From: Rheinheimera maricola
GTDB taxonomy: Bacteria; Pseudomonadota; Gammaproteobacteria; Enterobacterales; Alteromonadaceae
NCBI RefSeq assembly: GCF_016918075.2
Contig: NZ_JAERPS020000008.1
Coordinates: 1 to 64,000, forward strand
Direction of reading: 5' to 3'
Length of the DNA: 64,000 nt
Shown: in pieces, positions 27,812 through 37,459 of the stretch
How positions within the stretch are numbered: position 1 is the first letter of the stretch
Layout: each line of letters opens with the position of its first letter
Program-made: the position numbers and the translations under genes
The notes under the pieces: generated by a model
Seen by the model: the letters and a program-made list of their open reading frames with translations, nothing else
Database searches by the model: none
Told to the model about the DNA's origin: nothing

Positions 27812-28870
27812 TTAAAGTTCAACTCTGGCGCGTTGTACTGCCTGAACAAAAGGCTGGTAACTATCGAGCACTTGCTGTGGCGATAGTGCAGTGCCTGCGC
27901 TATCGCGTAAACTCAATGACGTGCCACTTTCCTGGCGCTTCAACACCAACTGATACTCACCTGCCGACAAAGGCAACGCAATTGGCGGTGCATTGCCCCA
28001 CAAGCTACTCCAGAAACCTTGCTCTGGCTGAGTATACTGAAGATAGTATGTATAAACAGAGCGGTTCATATCGGTAACATCAAGGTTTAATGCATCAAAT
28101 ACCAGTTCAAGTTGCGACCAAACAACGTCAATAGACTGAGTACTTAACAGCACAGGATTACCTTCAGCGTCAAAGCCCGGCTCCAGTGATACATCAGGGA
28201 CTTTGGCTTTGTTTGCCATAGCTACAACGATTTCTTCTTTACCTACCCGGTCAATAATTTGGTTTAACAACGCGATTTCCTGGCGCTGGGCGTCACGGCC
28301 ATCCAATTTACCTTGCGAGGTGAAATATTGATGTTCCAGCATCGTTAGCATTAAACTCACTGAACGGCCGTGCGGGCGCGGCTCAAATTTCAATTTAAAG
28401 CGTGCTTGCTCTGTGGTCTCAGTTGATTGCCAAAACCAAAAACCCGTTTCATTAGACCGCGTGATCCAGCCAGTGGTATATTCCAGCCCTTCGGTATCCG
28501 TTTGATTAAGCTCGATACCTTGTTCAGCGAATTGCTTGCTCAGCACTTGCTGCAAAAATGGCAGCAACTCACCAGTATAATCATTACGATCGAACCAAAC
28601 CCGTGCTAATTTCTCGCCTTCCTCTACCCGACTGCTTGAAGCCGTTGCCAGAACCAGTGCTGGCGAGCGGATTTCAACAGCGGTTACAGCCGCATCTGAT
28701 GCAGGAATGTCATATTGCCCCGGTGCCGCAGGCTGTTGTAACCCAGCAGGGACTTTCAGCGCACTAACATTATTGCCCCTGCTGTTTTCGGCTACCGGTT
28801 CGGCTTGAAATACAGAACATCCTGTCAGCAAAACGCTGGCTACTACACTACTTTTAACCCAATGTTGCAC
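27812..28870 (-). CDS. bamC: Outer-membrane assembly lipoprotein BamC
   Basis: 352 residues. Lipobox L-L-T-G-C with lipidated C18. The D-I-P-A type linker, the N-terminal and C-terminal helix-grip domains and the W-x-R-N-x-T/S-G-F-W-x-x-x-x-x-T-E motif fit BamC/NlpB (344 residues in E. coli). It is a non-essential subunit of the BAM complex that folds outer-membrane proteins. Lies directly after dapA as in E. coli (dapA-nlpB). Confidence 0.92.
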   Translation of the reverse strand: MQHWVKSSVVASVLLTGCSVFQAEPVAENSRGNNVSALKVPAGLQQPAAPGQYDIPASDAAVTAVEIRSPALVLATASSSRVEEGEKLARVWFDRNDYTGELLPFLQQVLSKQFAEQGIELNQTDTEGLEYTTGWITRSNETGFWFWQSTETTEQARFKLKFEPRPHGRSVSLMLTMLEHQYFTSQGKLDGRDAQRQEIALLNQIIDRVGKEEIVVAMANKAKVPDVSLEPGFDAEGNPVLLSTQSIDVVWSQLELVFDALNLDVTDMNRSVYTYYLQYTQPEQGFWSSLWGNAPPIALPLSAGEYQLVLKRQESGTSLSLRDSAGTALSPQQVLDSYQPFVQAVQRARVEL

Positions 28871-28923
28871 GTAAATACTCCTAAATATGGTGCTGCACGA
28901 TGCAATTGCATGTCATTACGCAA

Positions 28924-29805
28924 TTAGATCTGTATACCGGCTGTTGCCAATGCCTGTTCGATTATGGCGCCATGAATTGGTTCAAGCTGTGTTAGCGGCA
29001 AGCGCATCATATCAGATCCAATCAGGCCCATTTTAAATAGCGCCCATTTCGCTGGTATCGGGTTAGCCTCAATGAATAAATCGTGATGCAATGCTTGTAA
29101 ATTGCCATCTATTTGTTGTGCTGCGGCCTTATCACCTGATAGCGCGGCCTGACATAATAACGCCATCTGTTTTGGCGCCACATTAGTCGTCACCGAAATG
29201 ACACCATGTCCACCTTGTAACATAAATTCTGCCGCAGAGGCATCGTCACCACTTAATAACATAAAATCGGCTGGACACAGCTGCTTTAACTCGGCCAGAC
29301 GTTGCATAGAGCCCGTCGCTTCTTTAATGCCGACTATGTTGGCTGTTTTAGCCAACTCAGCAACAGTTTCTGGCAACAAATCTACGCCGGTTCGTCCTGG
29401 CACGTTATACAGCAGTACCGGCTTATTTGTCGCTGCTGCAACGGCATTAAAATGCAGAATCATGCCTTTTTGCATCGGTTTGTTATAAAACGGTGTTACG
29501 GTTAAAAATCCATCAACAGGCAACTTAGATAAGGTTTTAGTGCGCTCAACTGCTTCTGCTGTGGCATTGGCGCCATTACCAGCAACGACCCCAATACGGC
29601 CTTTTACCTGATCACACACCGCAGTAATCACCTCCAGTTGCTCAGCAAAACTTATTGTTGCCGCCTCACCGGTAGTGCCCATAATCACCACGCCCGTGGT
29701 GCCATTTTGCAAGTGGAAATCGACCAGTAACTTCAGGCCGCTATAATCAATCTCGCCACTGGCAGTCATAGGTGTGATAAGCGCAACCCAACTTCCTCTG
29801 AACAT
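28924..29805 (-). CDS. dapA: 4-hydroxy-tetrahydrodipicolinate synthase
   Basis: 293 residues (292 in E. coli). It condenses pyruvate with aspartate semialdehyde at the entry to lysine and diaminopimelate synthesis. Schiff-base lysine K161 in V-G-I-K-E-A-T-G, catalytic Y133 in L-L-Y-N-V-P-G-R, R138, and the G-T-T-G-E motif with T44/T45. Its pathway partners dapE and lysC are also in this window. Divergent from gcvR. Confidence 0.97.
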   Translation of the reverse strand: MFRGSWVALITPMTASGEIDYSGLKLLVDFHLQNGTTGVVIMGTTGEAATISFAEQLEVITAVCDQVKGRIGVVAGNGANATAEAVERTKTLSKLPVDGFLTVTPFYNKPMQKGMILHFNAVAAATNKPVLLYNVPGRTGVDLLPETVAELAKTANIVGIKEATGSMQRLAELKQLCPADFMLLSGDDASAAEFMLQGGHGVISVTTNVAPKQMALLCQAALSGDKAAAQQIDGNLQALHHDLFIEANPIPAKWALFKMGLIGSDMMRLPLTQLEPIHGAIIEQALATAGIQI

Positions 29806-29990
29806 CTCTAATACAGCCCCATTAACCGTTAAGGGCGCCTATGTTAAAGAGACACTGACCTAAACACAAGAATCCTTATGCTGTTCTAACGGGTAACGGC
29901 TGACGGATGACATCCTCTATTGGTGTGGTACACTTAATATCAGCTTTTAAGCATCCGTTATTTCCGCTTGGTCTTCAGGATTTTTATATT

Positions 29991-30518
29991 ATGCCACAAC
30001 AACTTGTAGTAACCGCTATTGGCACAGACCGCACCGGTATTGTGAGTAAATTAGCGCGTTTAGTTACCGACTGTAATTGCAATATTACTGACAGCCGGAT
30101 GGCCATTTTCGGTGGTGAATTTACGTTTATCATGTTGCTTTCCGGAGATCCTGCTGCTATCAGCCGCATCGAACACTTGTTGCCGGGTCTTGGCTTGGAA
30201 CTTGATCTAACCACCATGACTAAGCGTACCAGAGCCCACCAGCCAAAGCCGGTCGCTGCACATTATGTGCTTGAATACACCGGCCAGGACAGGGTGGGTA
30301 CACTTGGCGCTATTACAGGATTACTAGCCAGCCACCAGATATATATCGGCTCTTTGCAATCACAAACCCGGGCGGAAACTGATGGCAAGCAAAGTGAAAT
30401 GCATACTTTAATGACATTGGAGCTGCCCGCTGGCGAACAGCCTGAAAAAATTAACGCGGCGATTATGGCGCTGTTAGCTGAGATGAATTTAACGGGTAGT
30501 TTTACTGCACAGACTTAA
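29991..30518 (+). CDS. gcvR: Glycine cleavage system repressor GcvR
   Basis: 175 residues from ATG 29991, after AGGA; the frame runs back to 29907 but no Shine-Dalgarno supports that. Two ACT domains, opening V-V-T-A-I-G-T-D-R-T-G-I-V-S-K-L and later Y-T-G-Q-D-R-V-G-T-L-G. In E. coli GcvR binds glycine and antagonises GcvA. gcvR-bcp order is conserved with enterics, next to dapA. Confidence 0.92.
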   Translation: MPQQLVVTAIGTDRTGIVSKLARLVTDCNCNITDSRMAIFGGEFTFIMLLSGDPAAISRIEHLLPGLGLELDLTTMTKRTRAHQPKPVAAHYVLEYTGQDRVGTLGAITGLLASHQIYIGSLQSQTRAETDGKQSEMHTLMTLELPAGEQPEKINAAIMALLAEMNLTGSFTAQT

Positions 30519-30537
30519 ATTGACTACGGAGAATATA

Positions 30538-31002
30538 ATGACTTATCTACCGGCCGGCAAAGCCGCACCCGATTTTACATTGCAAGATCAGCACAACAAT
30601 ACAGTTCGCTTATCTGCACTGTTAAAGCAAAGCCGGGTACTGGTTTATTTTTATCCCAAAGCTATGACACCGGGGTGTACGGTGCAAGCCTGCAACTTGC
30701 GTGATGTGAAAGCCGAGCTCGCCGCTAAAGGTGTCAGCGTTGTAGGGATTAGCATTGACTCGCCGGCAAGACTGGACAAGTTCACGCAGCGCGATCAATT
30801 AAATTTTACGCTGTTATCTGATGAAGACCATAAGGTCGCGGATGCGTTTGGTGTCTGGGGAGAGAAAAAGTTTATGGGCAAAACCTACGATGGTTTGCAC
30901 CGTATCAGTTTTTTAATTGCACAAGATGGCACAGTAGAAAAAGTATTTGATGACTTTAAAACTAAAGATCATCACCAGGTTGTGCTGAACTATTTAAGTT
31001 GA
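30538..31002 (+). CDS. bcp: Thioredoxin-dependent thiol peroxidase Bcp
   Basis: 154 residues from ATG 30538, with GGAG 7 bases upstream. Atypical two-cysteine peroxiredoxin: peroxidatic C47 and resolving C52 in the motif P-G-C-T-V-Q-A-C, in a thioredoxin fold. It reduces hydrogen and alkyl peroxides using thioredoxin. Only 19 bases after gcvR, so likely one operon. Confidence 0.95.
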   Translation: MTYLPAGKAAPDFTLQDQHNNTVRLSALLKQSRVLVYFYPKAMTPGCTVQACNLRDVKAELAAKGVSVVGISIDSPARLDKFTQRDQLNFTLLSDEDHKVADAFGVWGEKKFMGKTYDGLHRISFLIAQDGTVEKVFDDFKTKDHHQVVLNYLS

Positions 31003-31169
31003 ACTACATAAGCTGAACTAACGCTACGTAGGCGGCGCTGAACCAGGGTCATGTGGGCTTGGCCAACGACACCACACGACGTGATATAACAGCAGCTTGT
31101 CTTATTGCACTAAGCAGCTGTGCTAGCTTGCTGTTATCGTTAACCACTGATTATTATCCGGAGTCTACT

Positions 31170-32291
31170 ATGCAAAAATTTCTTGCAAAAAATCTGGTTG
31201 TTGCCGCTGCAGTAGCAGCGACTTTGTCCCTCCCTGCCATCGCGGATACAGTCAAAACTGAAAAAGCCACGCTGCAAATGGATACCTTGGTGTCTGGCCT
31301 CAAGCATCCGTGGGGAATGACATTTTTGCCAGATGGTAGAATGTTAGTGACAGAGCGTAACGGTGGCTTGCTGTTAATTAGTGCTGATGGCAAAAGTAAA
31401 ACACCGCTTAGCGGTTTACCAGACATAGACGCCCGTGGTCAGGGCGGCTTACTTGATGTTGTACTGGCACCGGATTTTGCCATTAGTGCACAGCTGTATG
31501 TTAGTTTTAGCGAGCCCGGCGACGGTGGTAATAGCACTGCAGTTGCCAGTGCCGTATTGAAGAATGATCAACTGACAGACGTGCAACTGGTGTTTAGCCA
31601 GCAGCCAAAATTTGATAGCCGTCACCATTTCGGCAGCAGGCTAGTGTTTGATAACGATGGTAACTTATTTGTTACCTTAGGCGATCGTGGCAGCCAGCGA
31701 CAGGAAGCACAAAACCTGGCGAACCATGTTGGCAGTGTAGTACGCATCACCCGCGACGGTGCGCCAGCACAAGGCAACCCTTTTATCGGCCAGGCCAATG
31801 CCAAAGCTGAGATCTGGTCTTACGGCCATCGCAATATTCAGGGTGCAGCACTGCACCCTCAAACCGGCGCATTATGGACCCATGAACACGGCCCACAAGG
31901 TGGCGATGAAATTAATATCGCCCAGCCAGGGAAAAACTATGGTTGGCCACTGATTACCTATGGTGAAGAGTACGGCGGTGGTGTCATAGGTAAAAACACT
32001 CAGGATGGCCTGGAACAACCGTTGCATTACTGGGTCCCGTCTATCGCACCTAGCGGCATGCTGTTTTACGGCGCTGAGGTATTCAGCGGCTGGAAAAACA
32101 ACATCTTGGTTGGCTCATTGAAATTCGGCCAACTGGTGCGGCTTGAGGTAAATGGCGATAAAGTCAGCCATGAAGAGCGCATCATGATTGGTCAGCGCGT
32201 GCGCGATGTGGAACAAGGGCCAGACGGTGCGGTTTATCTGTTAACCGACAGCTCTGATGGTCAGGTACTGCGCTTAACGCCGGTGCAATAA
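31170..32291 (+). CDS. PQQ-dependent sugar dehydrogenase (soluble, Asd/YliI type)
   Basis: 373 residues from ATG 31170, with CGGAG upstream; the longer frame from 31053 has no support. Signal peptide M-Q-K-F-L-A-K-N-L-V-V-A with cleavage near A-I-A-D, so periplasmic. Six-bladed beta-propeller GSDH family: L-K-H-P-W-G-M-T-F-L-P-D-G-R, R-G-Q-G-G-L-L-D, Y-G-H-R-N-I-Q-G, H-E-H-G-P-Q-G-G-D-E and the late G-P-D-G-A-V-Y. The family oxidises aldoses with PQQ and Ca. No PQQ synthesis genes are in the window. The TonB receptor follows after 4 bases. Confidence 0.9.
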   Translation: MQKFLAKNLVVAAAVAATLSLPAIADTVKTEKATLQMDTLVSGLKHPWGMTFLPDGRMLVTERNGGLLLISADGKSKTPLSGLPDIDARGQGGLLDVVLAPDFAISAQLYVSFSEPGDGGNSTAVASAVLKNDQLTDVQLVFSQQPKFDSRHHFGSRLVFDNDGNLFVTLGDRGSQRQEAQNLANHVGSVVRITRDGAPAQGNPFIGQANAKAEIWSYGHRNIQGAALHPQTGALWTHEHGPQGGDEINIAQPGKNYGWPLITYGEEYGGGVIGKNTQDGLEQPLHYWVPSIAPSGMLFYGAEVFSGWKNNILVGSLKFGQLVRLEVNGDKVSHEERIMIGQRVRDVEQGPDGAVYLLTDSSDGQVLRLTPVQ

Positions 32292-32295
32292 TACG

Positions 32296-34350
32296 TTGTC
32301 GCGCGCAATAAATCGCAGCAGCACTGCCCTTGTAGTGCTGCTACCACTTTGCCAACATAATGTCATAGCGCAAACCCAGAACAGCAGCGCGGAAACCGAA
32401 ATTATTGTCATTAGTGCGGCTCAGCAACGTGAGTCCTGGCTGAGCAGTCCAACGTCTACTGAACTTGCCTTTGCCCCTGAGCAAGGCCTTATTATTGATA
32501 GCGCCCAATTGCTCAACAGCATTAGTGGTGTTCAGGCAGACAGCCGGGCTAACTTTGCTCAAGACACCCGTGTTAGCATTCGTGGTTTTGGCAGCCGCAG
32601 TCCTTTTGGCGTGCGGTCGTTGTACTTGCAGCAAGACGGCATTCCAATATCAACACCTGACGGACAGGGCCAGCTATCCAGTATTTTACTGGATAATATC
32701 GACAGAGTTGAAGTGTTAAAAGGCCCGCTGGCCGCCTTGTACGGCAATGCATCTGGTGGGGTTATTTCGCTTTACAGCAAAACACCACTGCAAAGCAACG
32801 CTGGTGCAGCAATCGCCGGCAGTGAACAGCACCGGCAATACCGACTTTATGCGGACTGGGTAGAGGGTGATAACAGTTTAAGTGCGAGCCTTAAACACTT
32901 CGATACTGCAGGTTACCGCGAGCATTCTGCAGCAAAAAAGCAGCAAGCCCAATTTCTATATCGTACGCCAGTGGTGCAAACCGCCCGGCTAACAGCTCGG
33001 CTGGATTACGCCCGAGATCCGCAATTACAAGATCCACTTGGATTAAGCCTGCAAAGCTGGCAAACACAGCCAAACCAAACCGATGCTGCAGCCACACGAT
33101 TTGATACGGAAAAAAACAGCCGCCAGCGCCAGCTTAGTCTAAGCCTGAGTGACTACCAGCAGGCAGATCTGTGGCAGCTAAATACCTGGCTTGGCGACCG
33201 GCATATCGGCCAGCGCCTGGCTTTCACAGGAAGCGCACTAACATCGGCCGGTGGTGAGGTCGTCTTGCAGCGACAATTTAGCGGTATCAGTGGCGATATT
33301 CGCCTGCTGCAAGGCAATAATTATCAGCTGCGTATCGGCGCTACTATGGTACAAAGTGATGATGACCGACAAGGTTACGTTAATGACTTTGGTCAACGAG
33401 GCGAATTACGGCGCAACCAAACCGACAGCGCGGAAAACAAAGATGCTTTTTTGCGCTTTAACTGGCAACCGGCAACACGCTGGCAGGTGCAAGGTGGCTG
33501 GCGCTACAGTGATTTGGCTTTGTTAGTTGACGACCGTTTTATTAACGCCGTCAATCCCGATGATAGCGGTAGCAAACGTTTTTATAACCACGCTGTGGCA
33601 TTAGGACTAAGTTATCGGCTCGGTGATAGTTTAAGTACGTTCTTTAGCACTGGCCGAGGCTTTGAAACCCCCACCCTGGCTGAGATTGCCTATCAACGTG
33701 ACGGCAGTGGTGTCAACCTGGCATTGGATGCCAGTACCAACACGCAGTGGGAAACTGGTCTGAAATGGCAACTCCATGACAACGCAGACTCTAACAGTAA
33801 CGGCAGTATCAGTTTGTTTAATGTCAGCACCGAAAATGAACTATTGGTAGACAGTGCCACCGGAGGACGAACCAGTTACCGTAATGCAGCTAAAACTCAG
33901 CGGCATGGCTTGGAGATACAACTTAGCTGGCAACAAAATCCTTACCTTCGGCATCGGTTTAATGGACATTACTTAAGCGCAGAGTTTGCCGATGCCGGCT
34001 TAAAGGGCAATAGCTTACCTGGCATTGCCAGCACCCAATTACACTGGCAGCTGGCCTACCTGCCATGGCAGCATAACAGTGAGATTAGTTTGCATAGTCA
34101 GTATCGCAGCAAAGTGTATCTGGATGATGCCAATAGCGCCCACTCACCCGGCGCCATCACCTTTGCTTTAAGCGCAAAACATAGCCAACAGTTTACGCAA
34201 TTAACACTAGATTACTGGCTGGCGCTGGACAATATAACGGACAAAGCTTATGTCGGCTCGGTGATTGTTAACCAAAGCAATGGCCGTGCTATTGAACCCG
34301 CGCCGGGCCGGCAGCTTAGCGCCGGCATTGCAGCACATTATTCCTTTTAA
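32296..34350 (+). CDS. TonB-dependent outer-membrane receptor
   Basis: 684 residues. Signal peptide followed by a TonB-box-like E-I-I-V-I-S-A, plug domain (S-I-R-G-F-G-S-R-S-P-F-G-V-R and R-V-E-V-L-K-G-P-L-A-A-L-Y-G-N-A-S-G-G-V-I), and a 22-strand-type barrel ending in a C-terminal aromatic F. The substrate cannot be told from sequence. The start is a TTG at 32296, 4 bases after the sugar dehydrogenase stop, with a poor Shine-Dalgarno. Coupled with the dehydrogenase it may import a sugar or PQQ; that link is inference. Confidence 0.9.
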   Translation: MSRAINRSSTALVVLLPLCQHNVIAQTQNSSAETEIIVISAAQQRESWLSSPTSTELAFAPEQGLIIDSAQLLNSISGVQADSRANFAQDTRVSIRGFGSRSPFGVRSLYLQQDGIPISTPDGQGQLSSILLDNIDRVEVLKGPLAALYGNASGGVISLYSKTPLQSNAGAAIAGSEQHRQYRLYADWVEGDNSLSASLKHFDTAGYREHSAAKKQQAQFLYRTPVVQTARLTARLDYARDPQLQDPLGLSLQSWQTQPNQTDAAATRFDTEKNSRQRQLSLSLSDYQQADLWQLNTWLGDRHIGQRLAFTGSALTSAGGEVVLQRQFSGISGDIRLLQGNNYQLRIGATMVQSDDDRQGYVNDFGQRGELRRNQTDSAENKDAFLRFNWQPATRWQVQGGWRYSDLALLVDDRFINAVNPDDSGSKRFYNHAVALGLSYRLGDSLSTFFSTGRGFETPTLAEIAYQRDGSGVNLALDASTNTQWETGLKWQLHDNADSNSNGSISLFNVSTENELLVDSATGGRTSYRNAAKTQRHGLEIQLSWQQNPYLRHRFNGHYLSAEFADAGLKGNSLPGIASTQLHWQLAYLPWQHNSEISLHSQYRSKVYLDDANSAHSPGAITFALSAKHSQQFTQLTLDYWLALDNITDKAYVGSVIVNQSNGRAIEPAPGRQLSAGIAAHYSF

Positions 34351-34360
34351 CACCACATGG

Positions 34361-35437
34361 TCAGTCCTGTGTGACACCCGCTTGTGGGTACACTCTGGCT
34401 GACCAGGCGTTAACGGTAGCTTTGACCAATGAAGCCAACGGAATAGCGAAGAAAATCCCCCAGAAACCAAACAGGCCACCAAAAAACAACACCGCAATAA
34501 TGATAAATACCGGGTTTAAATCTACTACTTCAGAAAACAGCAACGGGACCAGCAAGTTACCATCAAGCGCTTGAATAATGCCGTACGCCAGCATTAAATA
34601 GCCAAACTCAGCTGTGGGCCCCCACTGGAAAAACGCAACCAGCGCCACCGGCAACGTTACTACCGCCGCACCGATATAGGGGATTAAAACCGACAAACCC
34701 ACTAACACACCCAGTAACAATGGGTAGTTAAGGCCAAACAAGGCAAATACGATATAACTGGCCGTACCGACAATCAAAATTTCAAGAATTTTGCCGCGAA
34801 TGTAATTCATAATTTGCGCATTCATTTCATGCCATACCTGGCCTATCAGTTTGCGCTCTGTCGGTAGCAACTGCACAAAACTGGCGCTAAGTTGGGCTTT
34901 ATCCTTTAGCATAAAAAACACCATCATTGGCACTAATACCAAATAAATCAACAGTGCGACCAAATCTACAATAGACGCCAGCGACAGTTGCAGCATGTCG
35001 CGGCCAAAGCTCATTAAACGCTCATCAACAGAGTGCATCAAAGTATTAATCTGTTCAACGCTAACTACACCAGGAAATGCGGCCGGCAATTCCAGCAAAT
35101 AAGCTTTACCCTGCTCTATCATTTGCGGTAAGTCGCGCAACAAATTACGACCCTGATACCACACAATAGGAATAATCCACATTAACGTTAACGTTGCAAT
35201 GCCGACAAAAGCAGCCACTACCGCTACGGTACTGACGGCACGTGACAAGCCTAAGCGGGTTAGATTGACTACCGGCCACTCCAGTAGGTACGCAAACGCA
35301 ATGGCCACCAACACGGGCGCCAGAATGCCACTTAACCAATATATCGACATAAACCCTATTAGCAGTAACAAAAAAAGTGTCACTACCTGTGGATCAGAGA
35401 ACTTATGCACATACCATTTTTTCAACCAGTCCAGCAT
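34361..35437 (-). CDS. perM: AI-2E family transporter PerM
   Basis: 358 residues from ATG 35437, preceded by GGAG; an upstream in-frame start at 35530 is less likely. Seven to eight transmembrane helices with the family signatures L-x-P-x-x-x-A-F/I-A-Y-L-L-x-P near the start and the G-x-x-F-G-F-W-G-x-F-F-A-I-P near the end. PerM-type proteins are predicted permeases. In E. coli perM sits beside bepA (yfgC), as here (divergent). Confidence 0.92.
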   Translation of the reverse strand: MLDWLKKWYVHKFSDPQVVTLFLLLLIGFMSIYWLSGILAPVLVAIAFAYLLEWPVVNLTRLGLSRAVSTVAVVAAFVGIATLTLMWIIPIVWYQGRNLLRDLPQMIEQGKAYLLELPAAFPGVVSVEQINTLMHSVDERLMSFGRDMLQLSLASIVDLVALLIYLVLVPMMVFFMLKDKAQLSASFVQLLPTERKLIGQVWHEMNAQIMNYIRGKILEILIVGTASYIVFALFGLNYPLLLGVLVGLSVLIPYIGAAVVTLPVALVAFFQWGPTAEFGYLMLAYGIIQALDGNLLVPLLFSEVVDLNPVFIIIAVLFFGGLFGFWGIFFAIPLASLVKATVNAWSARVYPQAGVTQD

Positions 35438-35638
35438 CTTCTGCTCCGTATTAACAGCGATCTGCTTATCTATTGTCCGAGTATACCGGAGATAGCAGAT
35501 AATTTGGCGCTTAACTGTCTGAGCAGACAAAATTTATGCTAAATTAACGCTGCATTTCCAATGGAACTTAACCGCAGAATTACAGCCAAAGTCTGCACGT
35601 TACTTATCGAGCATAAACAAGCCCGGGTATTTTAAATC

Positions 35639-37084
35639 ATGAAATTCTCAGCTGTAACCCAGCCTTTAGTATATGGCCTGTTTCTGGCTTTATTAGTTAC
35701 ACCCGTCAAATCGCATAGCACCTTGCCCGATTTGGGCAGCAACGGCTTTAGCGTTATTACACCAGAAAAAGAGAAACAAATTGGTGATGTAATGATGCGG
35801 CAAACCCGTGGTAGCTTACCTATGGTGTACGACCCATTACTGGATGAGTATATTAATTCTATCGGCAACCGTCTGGTCGCGCACGCTGCAGATGTGCGGT
35901 TTCCGTTTAAGTTTTATTGGGTACAGGATAAAAACATCAACGCCTTCGCAACATTAGGCGGCAATGTAGCCTCTCATACCGGCACGCTGGCCGTTGCTGA
36001 TAATGAAAGTGAATTCGCATCTGTAATGGCGCATGAGGTAGTGCACGTAACGCAGCGCCATATCGCACGTTTTGTCGAAGCTCAAAGCCAAAAAGCCCCT
36101 CTTACACTGGCCGGTATTCTTGGTGCTATTGTGCTGGCGACCGTAAACCCGGAAGCTGGCATGGCCGCAATGATGGCAACGCAGGGCGCTGCCCAGCAAA
36201 GCTCGATAAATTTTACCCGCAGCAATGAACAAGAAGCCGATCGTATTGGCATGAGAGTAATGGCTGATGCTGGCTTTGACCCCTACGCCGTGCCAGATTT
36301 CTTTCGTAAGCTGACTGAGCAAAACCGTTTTATTAACCAACAACTGTCATTCTTGCAAACACACCCGTTATCACAAAGCCGTGTTAGCGACACCCGTTTG
36401 CGAGCAGAGCAATTTCAACGCCGCTTTATTCCGGACAGCCAGGACTTCACCTTAAGCAAAGCCAGAGTGTTGGCCCGCTATCAATATAATGCCAAAGACG
36501 CGGAACAAGTATTTCGGCGGATGTTGCGCGAACCGGGTGGCAACACCAAGGCGAACCAATATGGTCTGGCCATTACCCTGCTGGACAATGGCAATTTGGA
36601 GCAAGCACGCCAGCTAACAGAGCAATTGCTGGAAACAGACCAACACAATCTGTATTACATAGATGTGTATACCGACATTTTACTAGCGCAAAAAGAGTAC
36701 AAAATGTGCTTGGAAATGTTAGAAAAACAATACCTATTGCGGCCTAATAATCAGGTGGTTACATTAAATTATGCCAATGCAGCGTTAAAGGCAGGCGCCC
36801 ATCGACTGGCGGTGCATTTATTGAAAAGTTTACTGTTTTACAAAAATGACAACATTATTGCTTATGACATGCTCTCTGACGCTTATAAAGCGTTGGGCGA
36901 CCTGGCCAAGTTTTATGAGGCAAGAGCTGATCTTAGCTATCAGCTGGCAAACTACCCCAAGGCTATAGACGATTTGAATGAAGCACTAAACCAGCTGAAA
37001 CAGGAAGATAAGCTGGAAAACAGACGGCTTGAAGCGAAAAAAAATCAACTTCAGTCTGAATTCAATCGCCTACAACGCATGTAA
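35639..37084 (+). CDS. bepA: Beta-barrel assembly-enhancing protease BepA
   Basis: 481 residues (487 in E. coli). Signal peptide, then an M48 metalloprotease domain with HEVVH (H132-E133-x-x-H136) and the downstream E in N-E-Q-E-A-D-R-I-G as third zinc ligand. The C-terminal half is TPR repeats (residues about 300-470). BepA degrades or helps assemble LptD and other barrels in the periplasm. Followed by arsC/wrbA/DUF2069 in the same direction; the order bepA-arsC is as in E. coli. Confidence 0.94.
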   Translation: MKFSAVTQPLVYGLFLALLVTPVKSHSTLPDLGSNGFSVITPEKEKQIGDVMMRQTRGSLPMVYDPLLDEYINSIGNRLVAHAADVRFPFKFYWVQDKNINAFATLGGNVASHTGTLAVADNESEFASVMAHEVVHVTQRHIARFVEAQSQKAPLTLAGILGAIVLATVNPEAGMAAMMATQGAAQQSSINFTRSNEQEADRIGMRVMADAGFDPYAVPDFFRKLTEQNRFINQQLSFLQTHPLSQSRVSDTRLRAEQFQRRFIPDSQDFTLSKARVLARYQYNAKDAEQVFRRMLREPGGNTKANQYGLAITLLDNGNLEQARQLTEQLLETDQHNLYYIDVYTDILLAQKEYKMCLEMLEKQYLLRPNNQVVTLNYANAALKAGAHRLAVHLLKSLLFYKNDNIIAYDMLSDAYKALGDLAKFYEARADLSYQLANYPKAIDDLNEALNQLKQEDKLENRRLEAKKNQLQSEFNRLQRM

Positions 37085-37111
37085 GCGCAAATAAGCAATA
37101 GGAACACTCTG

Positions 37112-37459
37112 ATGATTAAAATTCTACATAACCCGCGCTGCTCAAAAAGCCGCGAAGCGCTGGCTTTACTGCAACAACATTATGATGACATTGACGTTAT
37201 TGAATACCTGAAAACGCCGTTGTCTGCTGTCGAGCTGACGATACTGCTGCAACAATTAGGTGTGCCAGCTCGCGCACTAATACGCGAAAAAGAAAGCGAG
37301 TTTATCCAGCTTGGGCTTGATGATGCCACACTTAGCGAACAACAGCTGATTGAAGCTATGGTGGCACAGCCTAAACTTATTGAACGGCCGGTTATCGTAA
37401 AAGGTGACAAAGCGGTTATCGGGCGTCCGGTTAGCAATATAATGTCACTGTTGTCATGA
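37112..37459 (+). CDS. arsC: Glutaredoxin-dependent arsenate reductase family protein
   Basis: 115 residues. The H-N-P-R-C-S-K-S-R-E-A-L motif with the single reactive cysteine and the later V-I-E-Y-L-K and R-P-V-I-V are the ArsC/YfgD signature. E. coli yfgD follows bepA in the same position. Arsenate reduction is plausible but no ars operon is present. Stop overlaps the next ATG (ATGA). Confidence 0.9.
   Translation: MIKILHNPRCSKSREALALLQQHYDDIDVIEYLKTPLSAVELTILLQQLGVPARALIREKESEFIQLGLDDATLSEQQLIEAMVAQPKLIERPVIVKGDKAVIGRPVSNIMSLLS

Noticed and set aside
31053-31169. 39-residue extension before the PQQ dehydrogenase
   Set aside because: No Shine-Dalgarno; a proper signal peptide starts at 31170.
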